NCBI GenBank assembly: GCA_031254455.1
Contig: JAIRUI010000109.1
Coordinates: forward strand, 1 to 36,951
DNA length: 36,951 bases
DNA from: Chitinispirillales bacterium
GTDB taxonomy: Bacteria; Fibrobacterota; Chitinivibrionia; Chitinivibrionales; Chitinivibrionaceae
Direction of reading: 5' to 3'
The position numbers were made by a program, and so were the translations under genes. Shown here piece by piece: positions 1-7,887 of this stretch. Position 1 is the stretch's first letter. Every line of letters begins with the position of its first letter. The notes under the pieces were generated by a model. It saw nothing but the letters and a program-made list of their open reading frames with translations, made no database searches and was not told the origin of the DNA.

Positions 1-110
1 AAAATCTTTTTTCTTTTTTTTTTTAACGCGGGGGGGCGTGTTCCCCCCCAAATAGCGGGGAAAATAAAATACAAAATGGGGGGCGCCCCCCCCCCCCCCC
101 CCCCCCCCCC
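1..110. repeat. Homopolymer-rich low-complexity end
   Basis: The first 110 bases are a chain of T, G and C homopolymers, ending in a run of about 26 C. Nothing else in the window looks like this. It is most likely a contig end or sequencing/assembly artefact. A short reading frame starting in the C run only encodes a proline tract and is not supported as a gene. Confidence 0.7.
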
Positions 111-314
111 GATAAGTCTTTGTTTTTCAGGCGCTTACGTGTATTTATCTAATATAATATTTCGATATTATATCACCGTATTTCGTAAAGTTTCTTTTAC
201 GATAATTTATTCCTTATCATATAGTTTACAAAAAATTGTTTTCGTGAATAAATTTTATTCGAGTTTTAAAGGCATCGACGCAAACCGCCGCATTCGGCAA
301 GAAGGAGAAGTTCT
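111..314 (+). promoter_or_regulatory. Leader region upstream of the BspA-like gene
   Basis: This is about 200 bases of A/T-rich non-coding sequence. It contains a perfect 9-bp inverted repeat with a TTCG loop (152-173), a shorter 6-bp inverted repeat (184-189 with 196-201), and a strong ribosome binding site (AAGGAG near 302-307) that fixes the ATG at 315. I could not place a convincing -35/-10 pair, although TATAAT occurs inside the first hairpin. The region may carry the promoter and 5' UTR of the downstream secreted protein. Confidence 0.4.
152..173. other. 9-bp hairpin with TTCG loop
   Basis: ATATAATAT, then TTCG, then ATATTATAT: a perfect inverted repeat with a four-base loop of the UUCG class when transcribed. 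No T-run follows, so it is not a standard intrinsic terminator. It lies about 140 bases before the BspA-like start and could be a 5' UTR stem-loop, an operator, or the chance product of A/T-rich sequence. Confidence 0.4.
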
Positions 315-3300
315 ATGAAGAACAAAACAAATCTATTGAAAATATTGGCGACAATAACGATCGCCTTAACAACCATGTTCCTCACAACCGCCCATGCAGG
401 AACGTTTACATACACCGACATCAACGAAGCCGGAACGCTCTTTGCCACACTTGATGACGACGGCACGCTGACCATATCAGGCGACGGCGAGATGGACGAC
501 TGGGATTCGTATGACGAACAGCCATGGTTCTACGAGAACGAAGAAATCCGCAAAATCGTATTTACCGGAAACATTACCCACATAGGCGAAGAGGCGTTTA
601 GTAACTGCGCCAATCTTTCTACAGTCGTAATTCCCCAAGGAGTAACGACGATTGGCGGCTGGGCGTTTCAATACTGCGAAAAACTTAAATCCGTCACCAT
701 AGGCAAAGACGTTGAAACCATCGGCGAATGGGCGTTTTACGATAACCCCAGCCTTGAGGAATTAACGGTAGCCTCCGGCAACACTAACTTTAGCGTTGTG
801 AACGGAGCGCTTCTTACTGACGACGGAAAGACACTTGTGCAGTACACTACCGCCAAACCCGCAGACAATTACACCATACCCGCAGGCGTCGAATTTATCA
901 GAAACGGTGCGTTTGCCTACTGCTACGGTATCGGTTCTCTTGTTATTCCCGACCACGTTATCAAAATCGGTGATTTTGCGTTTGCAAATTGCGGCAACCT
1001 TGCGACAGTCTCAATCGGCAACGGAGTTGAGATAATTTTCGGCGATGCGTTTGCGGACTGCGGCGCGCTTACGGAAATCAACGTATCAAAGGACAACGCA
1101 TACTACGCTTCCTCAGGCGGAGCGCTGTTTGACGGCGACATGAAGAAAATGCTCAAATATCCCGAAGGCAAACAGGGAGCGTACACCATACCCGCAGGCG
1201 TTGAAACCATAGACCTAAACGTGTTTGCAAATTGCATGGAGCTTACATCGATAGTTATCCCTTCAAGCGTAAATTTTATCGGCGACTGGGCGTTTGCGTC
1301 ATGTAAGAACCTTTCGTCGGTAACCGTCGGCAGCGGAGTTGAGATAATCGGCGGCTCGGCGTTTAACGGATGCACTGCACTCAAAACCATAACAATACCT
1401 GCAAACGTAACATTTATATTCCCCGATGCGTTTGCGAACTGCGACGCGCTTACGGAAATCAACGTAGCGGCGGAAAACAATGATTATACTTCGATTAACG
1501 GTGCGCTCTTCAACAAAGACAAGACGACGCTTATTCAGTATCCGACATGTAAGCAGGGAGCATATACGGAAATGCCCGCCTCCGTTACAACAATTACCAA
1601 CAGTGCGTTTAGCGGATGCAAAGGTCTTACGGCGATTACCATAGGCGAAAACGTTGAAACCATCGGTCATTATGCATTCTTTCAATGCGAAAAACTCGCT
1701 TCGGTAAATCTTCCGGCAAGCGTTACAGAAATCGGAGACTGTGCGTTTAAAGGGTGCGAAAGTATGGCGGAACTCGTATTAGGCGGCGGAGTCGAGATAA
1801 TCGGCGAATGGGCGTTTGCCGAATGCAAGAACATTACTTCGGTTACCATTCCGGCAAGTGTAACCGACATTGGCGAATATACGTTTTTCAACTGTGAAAG
1901 TATGACACAACTTGTCGTCGGCGAAGGCGTTGAAACCATCGGCAACAGTGCGTTTGAAGGCTGCGCAAGCCTTACTTCTGCAAATCTTCCTCAAGGCGTA
2001 ACCGACATTGGCGACTGGGCGTTTGCAGGCTGCGAAAGCCTTGCTTATCTTACCATTCCGGCAAGTGTAACCGACATTGGCTACATGGCGTTTTTCAATT
2101 GTGCAAGCCTTGCTTCGGTAAAAGTATCATGGGGAACCGTCGGCGATCTTCCGCTTATCCAAGATGATGCGTTTCGTGAATGCCGGACGGAAACGGTATG
2201 GCTTGATGTACCTGCCGGCAAAGAAGACATGTATGCCGCAGCGGACGTATGGCAGGGTTTCTATATTGAAGGCAAATCCGCAAAGCCGAGCGGACAGTGC
2301 GGCGATTATCTGTATTATGAGTACAATCCGGCGACGGCAACGCTTACGATTGAATACACAGGCGCTGACCCGAACACGCAGACGGGCGATATGTGGGACG
2401 AAAATGATGATTCTCGTTTTCCCAACGGGACGATGCCATGGGTTGAGGACAACTACAGTGACAAAATCCGCACGCTTGACCTGCAAGAGGGAATAACGTA
2501 CATCGGTTTCGACGCTTTTTATCACTGCACGGCTCTGACCGATGTAAATATACCGCAGAGTGTTACAAGAATTGGCATGTGGGCGTTTGACCAATGCCAT
2601 AAACTTACTTCAATAACCATACCGGCAGGCGTAATCGAAATCGGCGGCAATGTGTTTAACGGCTGCAGTGCGCTCACGGAAATTAACGTAGCGATGGAAA
2701 ACAATAAATACGCTTCGGTGGACGGAGCGCTGTTCAACAAAGACAGGACGACGCTGTATATGTGTCCGGAAGGCAAGCAGGGAGCATACGCCGTACCTGT
2801 AGGCGTTCTGCACATTGAATCGTTCGCGTTTTTCAATTGCGATAAATTGACTTCGGTAAGCATATCTGCCGACGTAAAGACGATTGGCATACAAGCGTTT
2901 TTCAATTGCAGAGCGCTCACGGAAATTAACGTAGCGATGGAAAACAATAAATACGCTTCGGTGGACGGAGCGCTGTTCAACAAAGACAAGACGACGCTCG
3001 TGTCGTATCCGGGGGCGAACAGAGAGGCATACTCCGTACCGACAGGCGTTCGCGTCATTGAAGCGTTTGCGTTTGGTACCTGCGCAAGTCTCACGTCTTT
3101 AGACCTTCCGGAGGGCATTGAGCGTATCGAAGAGTATGCGTTCTACAACGCAAATCTTACGTCTGTAAATCTGCCTGAGAGTATTGAGTATATAGGCCGT
3201 GGCGTGTTTGATATCCGGTCGCTCACGTCCGTTACCAACCATGCCGCCGCGCCTCTTAAGTCTCCCGACCTTGACGAAGACGCGTTCGGCTATCTTGACC

Positions 3301-3956
3301 TTAGTCTGTGTACGCTTTATGTACCGACGGGGTCTGTGGCGGCATATAAAGCGGCTCCGTTATGGGAAGACTTTGCCGTGATAAGTGCGATTACATACTC
3401 GGTAACATATTTGCTTAACGGAGGAGTGGGCGGCGCTCCGACCCAAACGCCAAAGGCTCCAGGCGCGACGTTTGCGGCGGCATCGCTTCCTGCAGGCGTT
3501 ACCGCACCGTCGGGCAAGCATTTTGTCGGCTGGAATACTAAGGCGGACGGCAGCGGCGAAAATTATTCGGCGGACGCGAACGTAACCATGCCTGCGAGTA
3601 ATCTTACTCTTTATGCGATGTGGGAAACGGATGAAGACGATACGCCAATCCGTGAGTTCAATAAGTCTGACGGGCGCACGGGGATTAGACTGTTAAGCAA
3701 CATAGTCTCCGACAAGGCGGTTATCACTATCGACTTACCCGACAACGAGAGAGTTTCTCAGGTTAAAGCGGTAATCTATGACAATGTTGGTAATGTGGTG
3801 TTTGAGAAGACTGAGAGAAGCAGTAAGGTTGAATGGAATTTGATTAATTTTTCGGGACGTTACGTTGCTAATGGGATGTATATGATACTTGTCGAAGCGA
3901 AGAGCGTTAGCGGAAAAACCTATGCGTATTCCGCTAAACTGGGAGTAAGAAAATAA
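315..3956 (+). CDS. BspA-like secreted leucine-rich-repeat protein with InlB-type repeat and C-terminal sorting-like domain
   Basis: This 1213-residue exported protein has an N-terminal signal peptide (basic start, hydrophobic stretch, A-H-A near residue 28). A BspA cap with GTLTISG and W residues follows. Then come many LRR_5 units of about 23 residues with the pattern F-x2-C-x2-L-x2-V-x-IP-x-V-x2-IG. Near residue 655 a second cap-like stretch starts another LRR block, so the protein looks like an internal tandem duplication. Next is an InlB/Flg_new-type repeat (VTYLLNGG through GWNTK to LYAMWE) and a final ~90-residue beta domain ending GVRK, closely matching the end of the next gene. Proteins of this family bind host or matrix proteins or other cells; the target here is unknown. 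The C-terminal domain suggests outer-membrane export, perhaps type IX-like. A good SD sits before the ATG. G+C looks higher than in the housekeeping genes, which hints at transfer or repeat-driven bias. Confidence 0.88.
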   Translation: MKNKTNLLKILATITIALTTMFLTTAHAGTFTYTDINEAGTLFATLDDDGTLTISGDGEMDDWDSYDEQPWFYENEEIRKIVFTGNITHIGEEAFSNCANLSTVVIPQGVTTIGGWAFQYCEKLKSVTIGKDVETIGEWAFYDNPSLEELTVASGNTNFSVVNGALLTDDGKTLVQYTTAKPADNYTIPAGVEFIRNGAFAYCYGIGSLVIPDHVIKIGDFAFANCGNLATVSIGNGVEIIFGDAFADCGALTEINVSKDNAYYASSGGALFDGDMKKMLKYPEGKQGAYTIPAGVETIDLNVFANCMELTSIVIPSSVNFIGDWAFASCKNLSSVTVGSGVEIIGGSAFNGCTALKTITIPANVTFIFPDAFANCDALTEINVAAENNDYTSINGALFNKDKTTLIQYPTCKQGAYTEMPASVTTITNSAFSGCKGLTAITIGENVETIGHYAFFQCEKLASVNLPASVTEIGDCAFKGCESMAELVLGGGVEIIGEWAFAECKNITSVTIPASVTDIGEYTFFNCESMTQLVVGEGVETIGNSAFEGCASLTSANLPQGVTDIGDWAFAGCESLAYLTIPASVTDIGYMAFFNCASLASVKVSWGTVGDLPLIQDDAFRECRTETVWLDVPAGKEDMYAAADVWQGFYIEGKSAKPSGQCGDYLYYEYNPATATLTIEYTGADPNTQTGDMWDENDDSRFPNGTMPWVEDNYSDKIRTLDLQEGITYIGFDAFYHCTALTDVNIPQSVTRIGMWAFDQCHKLTSITIPAGVIEIGGNVFNGCSALTEINVAMENNKYASVDGALFNKDRTTLYMCPEGKQGAYAVPVGVLHIESFAFFNCDKLTSVSISADVKTIGIQAFFNCRALTEINVAMENNKYASVDGALFNKDKTTLVSYPGANREAYSVPTGVRVIEAFAFGTCASLTSLDLPEGIERIEEYAFYNANLTSVNLPESIEYIGRGVFDIRSLTSVTNHAAAPLKSPDLDEDAFGYLDLSLCTLYVPTGSVAAYKAAPLWEDFAVISAITYSVTYLLNGGVGGAPTQTPKAPGATFAAASLPAGVTAPSGKHFVGWNTKADGSGENYSADANVTMPASNLTLYAMWETDEDDTPIREFNKSDGRTGIRLLSNIVSDKAVITIDLPDNERVSQVKAVIYDNVGNVVFEKTERSSKVEWNLINFSGRYVANGMYMILVEAKSVSGKTYAYSAKLGVRK
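2670..2745 (+). repeat. Exact 76-bp direct repeat, copy 1
   Basis: This stretch inside the BspA-like gene is identical to 2913-2988, 243 bases (81 codons) downstream. It encodes the same unit (ALTEINVAMENNKYASVDGA and onward) in both places. The lack of synonymous change suggests a recent duplication or gene conversion of an 81-residue LRR plus spacer unit. Confidence 0.9.
2913..2988 (+). repeat. Exact 76-bp direct repeat, copy 2
   Basis: Second copy of the in-frame direct repeat at 2670-2745. The first mismatch beyond it is a single G/A difference. Other islands of this type elsewhere in the gene (the EINVAAENN and EINVSKDNA units) are clearly more diverged. Confidence 0.9.
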
Positions 3957-3963
3957 TATGGCG

Positions 3964-4073
3964 CTGGATTGCTTCGCTGCGCTCGCAAAGACAGGACAGA
4001 CTTGTCATTACGGAGAAAAGAGTGAGTAACGACAATTCGTCATTGCGAGAAATGTAACGACGAAGTAGTCCAG
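3964..4073. repeat. Dispersed palindromic repeat (CTGGATTGCTTCG family), full element
   Basis: The left arm (3964-3992) reads CTGGATTGCTTCG, then CTGCG, then CTCGCAAAGAC. The right arm (about 4039-4073), read in reverse complement, gives CTGGACTACTTCGTCG, a short insert, then CTCGCAATGAC. The two arms form an imperfect inverted repeat around ~45 bases. On the minus strand the left arm translates as CERSEAIQ, a peptide often seen in spurious ORFs from such repeats. It sits between two secreted-protein genes, 7 bases after the first stop. A role as terminator-like hairpin, REP-like element or non-autonomous mobile element is possible but not shown. Confidence 0.75.
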
Positions 4074-4119
4074 AGGACGAAAGAATATAGGAAAGAAGAA
4101 TTACTAAAAGGAGTGTCGT

Positions 4120-7104
4120 ATGCAAAGTAACGGTAAAATTTTCAAAATAGCGGCGGCGATTTGTATCGCCGTCGTCCTCGCCATTCCTATTACGACGCAG
4201 GCAAAACCGGTCGAATTAAAAGACGCTCAAACTATGGCGCAAAGATTCACGGAGTCAAAACGCGGACAATCGACAAAAGCGAACGTTCAATTAAAACATA
4301 CCGCCAAAAAACAGGGACAAAAACCTGGCGGCGGTTCTGTTAGCGGAAACGTCGCACAAAGCGCACCGGACGATATTGCTTCATATTATGTCTTTAACAT
4401 AAACGAAGACGCAGGCGGCGGATTTGTAATTGTGGCTGGCGACGACGCGGTAAAGCCGATACTTGGATACTGTGAAAACGGAAGTTATGACGAGAATGAT
4501 TTGCCGCCCAACTTTGCTTACTGGATGAATTATTTACAGGAGCAAATAGTTTGGGCGCAGGAACAAAACATTCCACAGAGTGAAAATATTCGTCAGGAAT
4601 GGGAGAGTTACATGGCGGAAAATGTTCCCGTAACGACAAACGCGGCAAGCGCCGTTTCTCCGCTTATACAGACAAAATGGGACCAAACTTCGCCGTATAA
4701 CAATATGTGTCCGACGGATGGCGGCAATCGCAGCGTAACCGGATGTGTGGCGACGGCTATGGCGCAAATAATGAAATATTACAATCATCCGCTTCGCGGA
4801 AACGGGCAAAGCCTATCTTATACCGGAACTGATGGAGTATTCGTACCGTCGGTAAATTTCGGCGCGACTACTTACGATTGGAGCAATATGCAAGATACAT
4901 ATACGTCAAGCGCTGCCGATACACCGCAAAATAATGCGGTAGCGACCTTAATGTATCATTGCGGAGCGAGTGTGAAAATGAATTACGGCTTCGATGCAAG
5001 CGGAGCTTATTCCAGTGATGTTCCGTTAGCATTAACAACTTATTTCGGATATGACAAAAGCATTCAACGCAAACAAAGACAACACTACGGCGATGAGGAA
5101 TGGGAGGCAATGCTTACCGGACAGATAGATGCCGGACTTCCTGTGTATTACAACGGGGAGGACACAATATACGGCGGGCATGCTTTTATTCTTGACGGAT
5201 ACGACGAGTCAGGCAGGTTTCATTTCAACTGGGGATGGGGTGGCTCACAGGACGGATATTTTGTAACCACAATGTTGAATCCGAACATATATAAATTCAA
5301 TCAAGGTCATGGGATTATCATCGACATCAAACCTGACGAAGGTGGCGTTGCTTTCGGTTATGAATTTGCGCTGACAGGACTTTCCTCTAATAAGAACACA
5401 GCGTTTCACAATGATGCGTTTACCGTCTCAATATCAAGATTGTCAAACGAATCTGTTTTGGGTATTTTTCCCGGCGGGCAGTTGAATGTTGCATTAGTTG
5501 ATGACAGTGGTAATATTTTAGCGCTTACAGCAACGGCAAGCAAGAATATAGGAAGTTTGCCAAATGGCTATGTATATTCCGACTTGACATTCAACTGCGT
5601 TGCGCCGAACACGATAGCGTTAGGGCAATACAAACTGAGAATTGTTACCAGACCGACAGGCGGCGATTGGAAAATAGTTACTGTCGGCAATCCAAACAGC
5701 ATTGATTTTACAATAGTATGTATAGATGCGCAAGAACCGACAATATCCGTACAGCCGCTTGACACTGCGGTAATTGTGGGTGAGAATTACGCTTTAAGCG
5801 TATCGGCAAGCGTGACCGACGGCGGAACGCTTAGTTATCAATGGTTTTCAAACACGTCGGCAAGTAACAGCGGCGGCGCGGTAATTATCGATGAAACGGA
5901 TTCCTGCATAAACGTACCTGCGGATATTTTGGGAACGTATTACTATTATGTAGAAGTAACGAACACAAACGACTATGCGACGGTAAACAAGACTGTAACG
6001 ACAACAAGCGATGCAGCCGCGGTAACGGTGAACAGTGCGGTTCCGAACGTCGTTTGGCCTGTTGCGACAACGATAACTTACGGTAACGCGCTTTCGACAT
6101 CGACGCTTAGCGGCGGAAGTGCGACCGGTACAGGCGATGTAAGTATCTTGGGCGTATTTGCGTGGGATGACGGCTTAATTACTCCAACGGTAACAAATAC
6201 CGGCTACGGCGTAACGTTTACACCCGACGATAATAAATACCTGCAAGTAACAAAAGACGATTTGGCGATAACGGTAAATAAAGCAACTCCGGCATACACA
6301 GAAACAGCGCCGACAAACATGTCTGCAATCTATGGCGAAACCTTGGCGGATGTTGCAGAATTGCCAAGCGGATGGTCTTGGATGATCCCTGCGACTTTGG
6401 TAGGAGCGGCGGGAGAACAGACGCACAAGGCTAAGTTTACGCCGATCGACGTCGCTAACTATAATGTTGTAGAAAACATTGACGTTAAAGTGAATGTAGC
6501 GAAGGCGATAGGCGCAACGGTTACCGCTCCGGTTTTTGCAAGCAAAACGTATAACAGCGTTACGATAAACGAAATAGTCGCTCCGGCAAACGGACAAGTT
6601 GTGAACTATGCGATAAATACTTTAAACGCCGCTCCTGCCGACGCGGTTGCGTGGAAAACCGCTTTGACATTTACGGGTCTTCTTCCCGATAAGGATTATT
6701 ACATATTCGCCCGTACGGCTGAAAACGCAAATTACAAATCGGGCGCGGTTTCTTCGGCTATACATGTAACAACCGATGCGGACGGCGCAAATCCTATATT
6801 TAAGGATAAGAATCCCGACAGGCGCAGCGGCATTAGGCTGTCGAGTAATATTGTGTCGGACAAGGCGACTATCGCCATAGATTTACCGAACAACGAGAGA
6901 GTTTCGCAGATGAAAGCAGTCTTTTATGACAATACCGGAAACGTTGTATTTGAGGCTGAAGGAAGAGGCGGTAAGATTGAGTGGAATTTGACGAATAACG
7001 CCGGAAGAAATGCGGCGAACGGTACATATTTGGCGGTTATCGAGGCGAGAGGAAATAACGGAAAAACATACAAATACTCGACTAAAATTGGAGTAAGACG
7101 ATAA
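4120..7104 (+). CDS. Secreted C10-family (streptopain-like) cysteine peptidase with Ig-like repeats and sorting-like C-terminus
   Basis: This 994-residue protein starts with a signal peptide (hydrophobic 8-26, then TQA). A Spi-type propeptide follows (about 30-170; YYVFNINEDAGGGFVIVAGDD resembles this inhibitor fold), then a papain-like C10 domain (about 178-425). The nucleophile is Cys209 in SVTGCVATAMAQ and the base is His354 in GGHAFILDGY. FHFNWGWGG (Asn370, Trp371) completes the usual active site. Residues 430-900 hold beta-sandwich or MBG/Ig-like modules with repeated ITYGN/IYGE and TPxDxxNY motifs. The last ~90 residues (to GVRR) closely match the end of the preceding BspA-like protein. 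Probably an extracellular or cell-surface endopeptidase activated by propeptide cleavage. A strong SD (AAAAGGAGTG) precedes the ATG. The two neighbours share the C-terminal domain and a downstream repeat, which suggests a common export route and history. Confidence 0.9.
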   Translation: MQSNGKIFKIAAAICIAVVLAIPITTQAKPVELKDAQTMAQRFTESKRGQSTKANVQLKHTAKKQGQKPGGGSVSGNVAQSAPDDIASYYVFNINEDAGGGFVIVAGDDAVKPILGYCENGSYDENDLPPNFAYWMNYLQEQIVWAQEQNIPQSENIRQEWESYMAENVPVTTNAASAVSPLIQTKWDQTSPYNNMCPTDGGNRSVTGCVATAMAQIMKYYNHPLRGNGQSLSYTGTDGVFVPSVNFGATTYDWSNMQDTYTSSAADTPQNNAVATLMYHCGASVKMNYGFDASGAYSSDVPLALTTYFGYDKSIQRKQRQHYGDEEWEAMLTGQIDAGLPVYYNGEDTIYGGHAFILDGYDESGRFHFNWGWGGSQDGYFVTTMLNPNIYKFNQGHGIIIDIKPDEGGVAFGYEFALTGLSSNKNTAFHNDAFTVSISRLSNESVLGIFPGGQLNVALVDDSGNILALTATASKNIGSLPNGYVYSDLTFNCVAPNTIALGQYKLRIVTRPTGGDWKIVTVGNPNSIDFTIVCIDAQEPTISVQPLDTAVIVGENYALSVSASVTDGGTLSYQWFSNTSASNSGGAVIIDETDSCINVPADILGTYYYYVEVTNTNDYATVNKTVTTTSDAAAVTVNSAVPNVVWPVATTITYGNALSTSTLSGGSATGTGDVSILGVFAWDDGLITPTVTNTGYGVTFTPDDNKYLQVTKDDLAITVNKATPAYTETAPTNMSAIYGETLADVAELPSGWSWMIPATLVGAAGEQTHKAKFTPIDVANYNVVENIDVKVNVAKAIGATVTAPVFASKTYNSVTINEIVAPANGQVVNYAINTLNAAPADAVAWKTALTFTGLLPDKDYYIFARTAENANYKSGAVSSAIHVTTDADGANPIFKDKNPDRRSGIRLSSNIVSDKATIAIDLPNNERVSQMKAVFYDNTGNVVFEAEGRGGKIEWNLTNNAGRNAANGTYLAVIEARGNNGKTYKYSTKIGVRR

Positions 7105-7112
7105 TGTGACGG

Positions 7113-7142
7113 CTGGATTGCTTCGCTACGCTCGCAAAGACG
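7113..7142. repeat. Half copy of the CTGGATTGCTTCG dispersed repeat
   Basis: CTGGATTGCTTCGCTACGCTCGCAAAGACG matches the left arm of the element at 3964-3992 with a single internal difference. No right arm is visible downstream. It lies 9 bases after the peptidase stop codon, almost the same spacing as the other copy after the BspA-like stop. Confidence 0.75.
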
Positions 7143-7268
7143 GCAACAATTGGCTCGCAAATATTTTTCAACAAAATCAAGAAAAGTAATTTTCTTTAGC
7201 AAAGCCATAAAATAAATATTATATTCTTTAACAACAAAAAACTTTTTTATGGAGAAAACACGGTAACA

Positions 7269-7454
7269 ATGAACTCTCGTTTTTATAACTACAGAACACC
7301 AGTAAAAGCAATCTCTATGGCTATCGCGTATATGTATGGACTTGAGCTTAATGAATATATAAACGAGAGTGATAATTTGATGAACACAAATTCTTTTTAT
7401 TACCACTTAAACCATCAACAATGGGACACATTACGCTTAAAAATTCCATATTAA
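7269..7454 (+). CDS. Possible small protein or gene fragment, unrecognised
   Basis: A 61-codon frame from ATG to TAA. The product is Tyr/Asn-rich (FYNYRTP near the start, QQWDTLRLKIPY at the end) and has no signal peptide, membrane segment or motif I know. Only a weak A/G-rich stretch precedes the ATG. The amino-acid mix is more protein-like than most shadow frames, but length and context make a remnant as likely as a real small gene. Confidence 0.2.
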   Translation: MNSRFYNYRTPVKAISMAIAYMYGLELNEYINESDNLMNTNSFYYHLNHQQWDTLRLKIPY

Positions 7455-7468
7455 CGTAAGAAATTGAT

Positions 7469-7576
7469 ATGATAATCAAACTATTAAAAACGATCCCTTT
7501 GTTATTTGCGTCTAAGATTTTTGCTGAACACAATGACATCATTGTTAATTACGTCTTTGAAAACAGAAATGTGTGA
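7469..7576 (+). pseudogene. Truncated start of a secreted protein (signal peptide only)
   Basis: From ATG 7469 the frame reads MIIKLLKTIPLLFASKIFA, a well-formed signal peptide with an A-x-A-like end. After 16 more residues it stops at TGA. The downstream DNA carries an LRR_5 fragment in another frame. This is what the 5' end of a disrupted exported BspA-like gene would look like; a genuine 35-residue peptide cannot be ruled out. Confidence 0.3.
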
Positions 7577-7635
7577 CAAAAGTATTTTCAAGAGGAAGAG
7601 CGCGACTGACGGCGGTTTCTTTGCGGAAGAACTAA

Positions 7636-7773
7636 TTACAAAAGAGAAAATATCTGGCAGGAAGAATCGCTTTTTCCTATTGCAACGGATTAACTTCGGC
7701 GACAATTCCAAATTCGGTAACTTCTATCGGCGATTACGCTATGACGGCACGGGACAGGGCGCAAAAAAACTGA
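7636..7773 (+). pseudogene. Remnant of a BspA-like LRR_5 repeat
   Basis: In the frame starting at 7636 the translation contains CNGLTSATIPNSVTSIGDYA (7681-7740). This fits the BspA/LRR_5 consensus (C-x-x-L-T-x-x-x-IP-x-SVT-x-IG-x-x-AF) at almost every position. The frame is closed by TAA just before it and by TGA soon after. The unit is therefore a fragment of a destroyed LRR gene, related to but not copied exactly from the intact one at the window start. Confidence 0.65.
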
Positions 7774-7861
7774 ATTTTTTCTTGAAAATATTTTACCTGA
7801 ATTATACCCTGAAAAATATTTCATCGTGCAGACGATTGGAATTAAATTATTTTACAAATAA
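7769..7861 (+). pseudogene. Possible frame-shifted C-terminal fragment
   Basis: In a third frame the DNA encodes TEFFLENILPELYPEKYFIV followed by QTIGIKLFYK and a double stop. This reads like the end of a real protein, and it overlaps the end of the LRR remnant by a few bases in a shifted frame. I do not recognise the family. It supports the view that this stretch is a decaying coding region rather than ordinary intergenic DNA. Confidence 0.25.
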
Positions 7862-7887
7862 TAAAACCACTACTTACAGGGGAAATT

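Larger units (their letters stand above)
7143..7887. other. Gene-poor decayed stretch between peptidase and acyltransferase genes
   Basis: About 745 bases without a convincing complete gene. It holds short reading frames in different frames that each look protein-like for a stretch: a 61-residue frame (7269-7454), a signal-peptide-like start (7469-7576), an LRR_5 fragment (7636-7773) and an out-of-frame tail (7769-7861). The pattern suggests the wreck of one or more secreted-protein genes. The promoter of the downstream operon probably lies in the last part, but I see no clear -35/-10 pair. Confidence 0.5.

Noticed and set aside
76..318. 80-codon frame with a poly-proline start
   Set aside because: It begins inside the C homopolymer, overlaps the true SD/ATG of the BspA-like gene and has no protein-like features.
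1103..3118. Several long minus-strand frames inside the BspA-like gene
   Set aside because: They are periodic shadows of the repeated LRR codons (repeating motifs such as SNAPSTEAYLLFSIATLISVS); no SD or signal peptide.
3934..4125. 63-codon minus-strand frame with CERSEAIQ
   Set aside because: Same repeat-derived artefact, between two plus-strand genes.
3964..7142. CRISPR-like repeats
   Set aside because: Only one full and one half copy 3 kb apart, no regular spacers and no cas genes.
6924..7406. 160-codon minus-strand frame containing CERSEAIQ
   Set aside because: It is antisense to the end of the peptidase gene and runs through the dispersed repeat; CERSEAIQ is the usual translation of that repeat.
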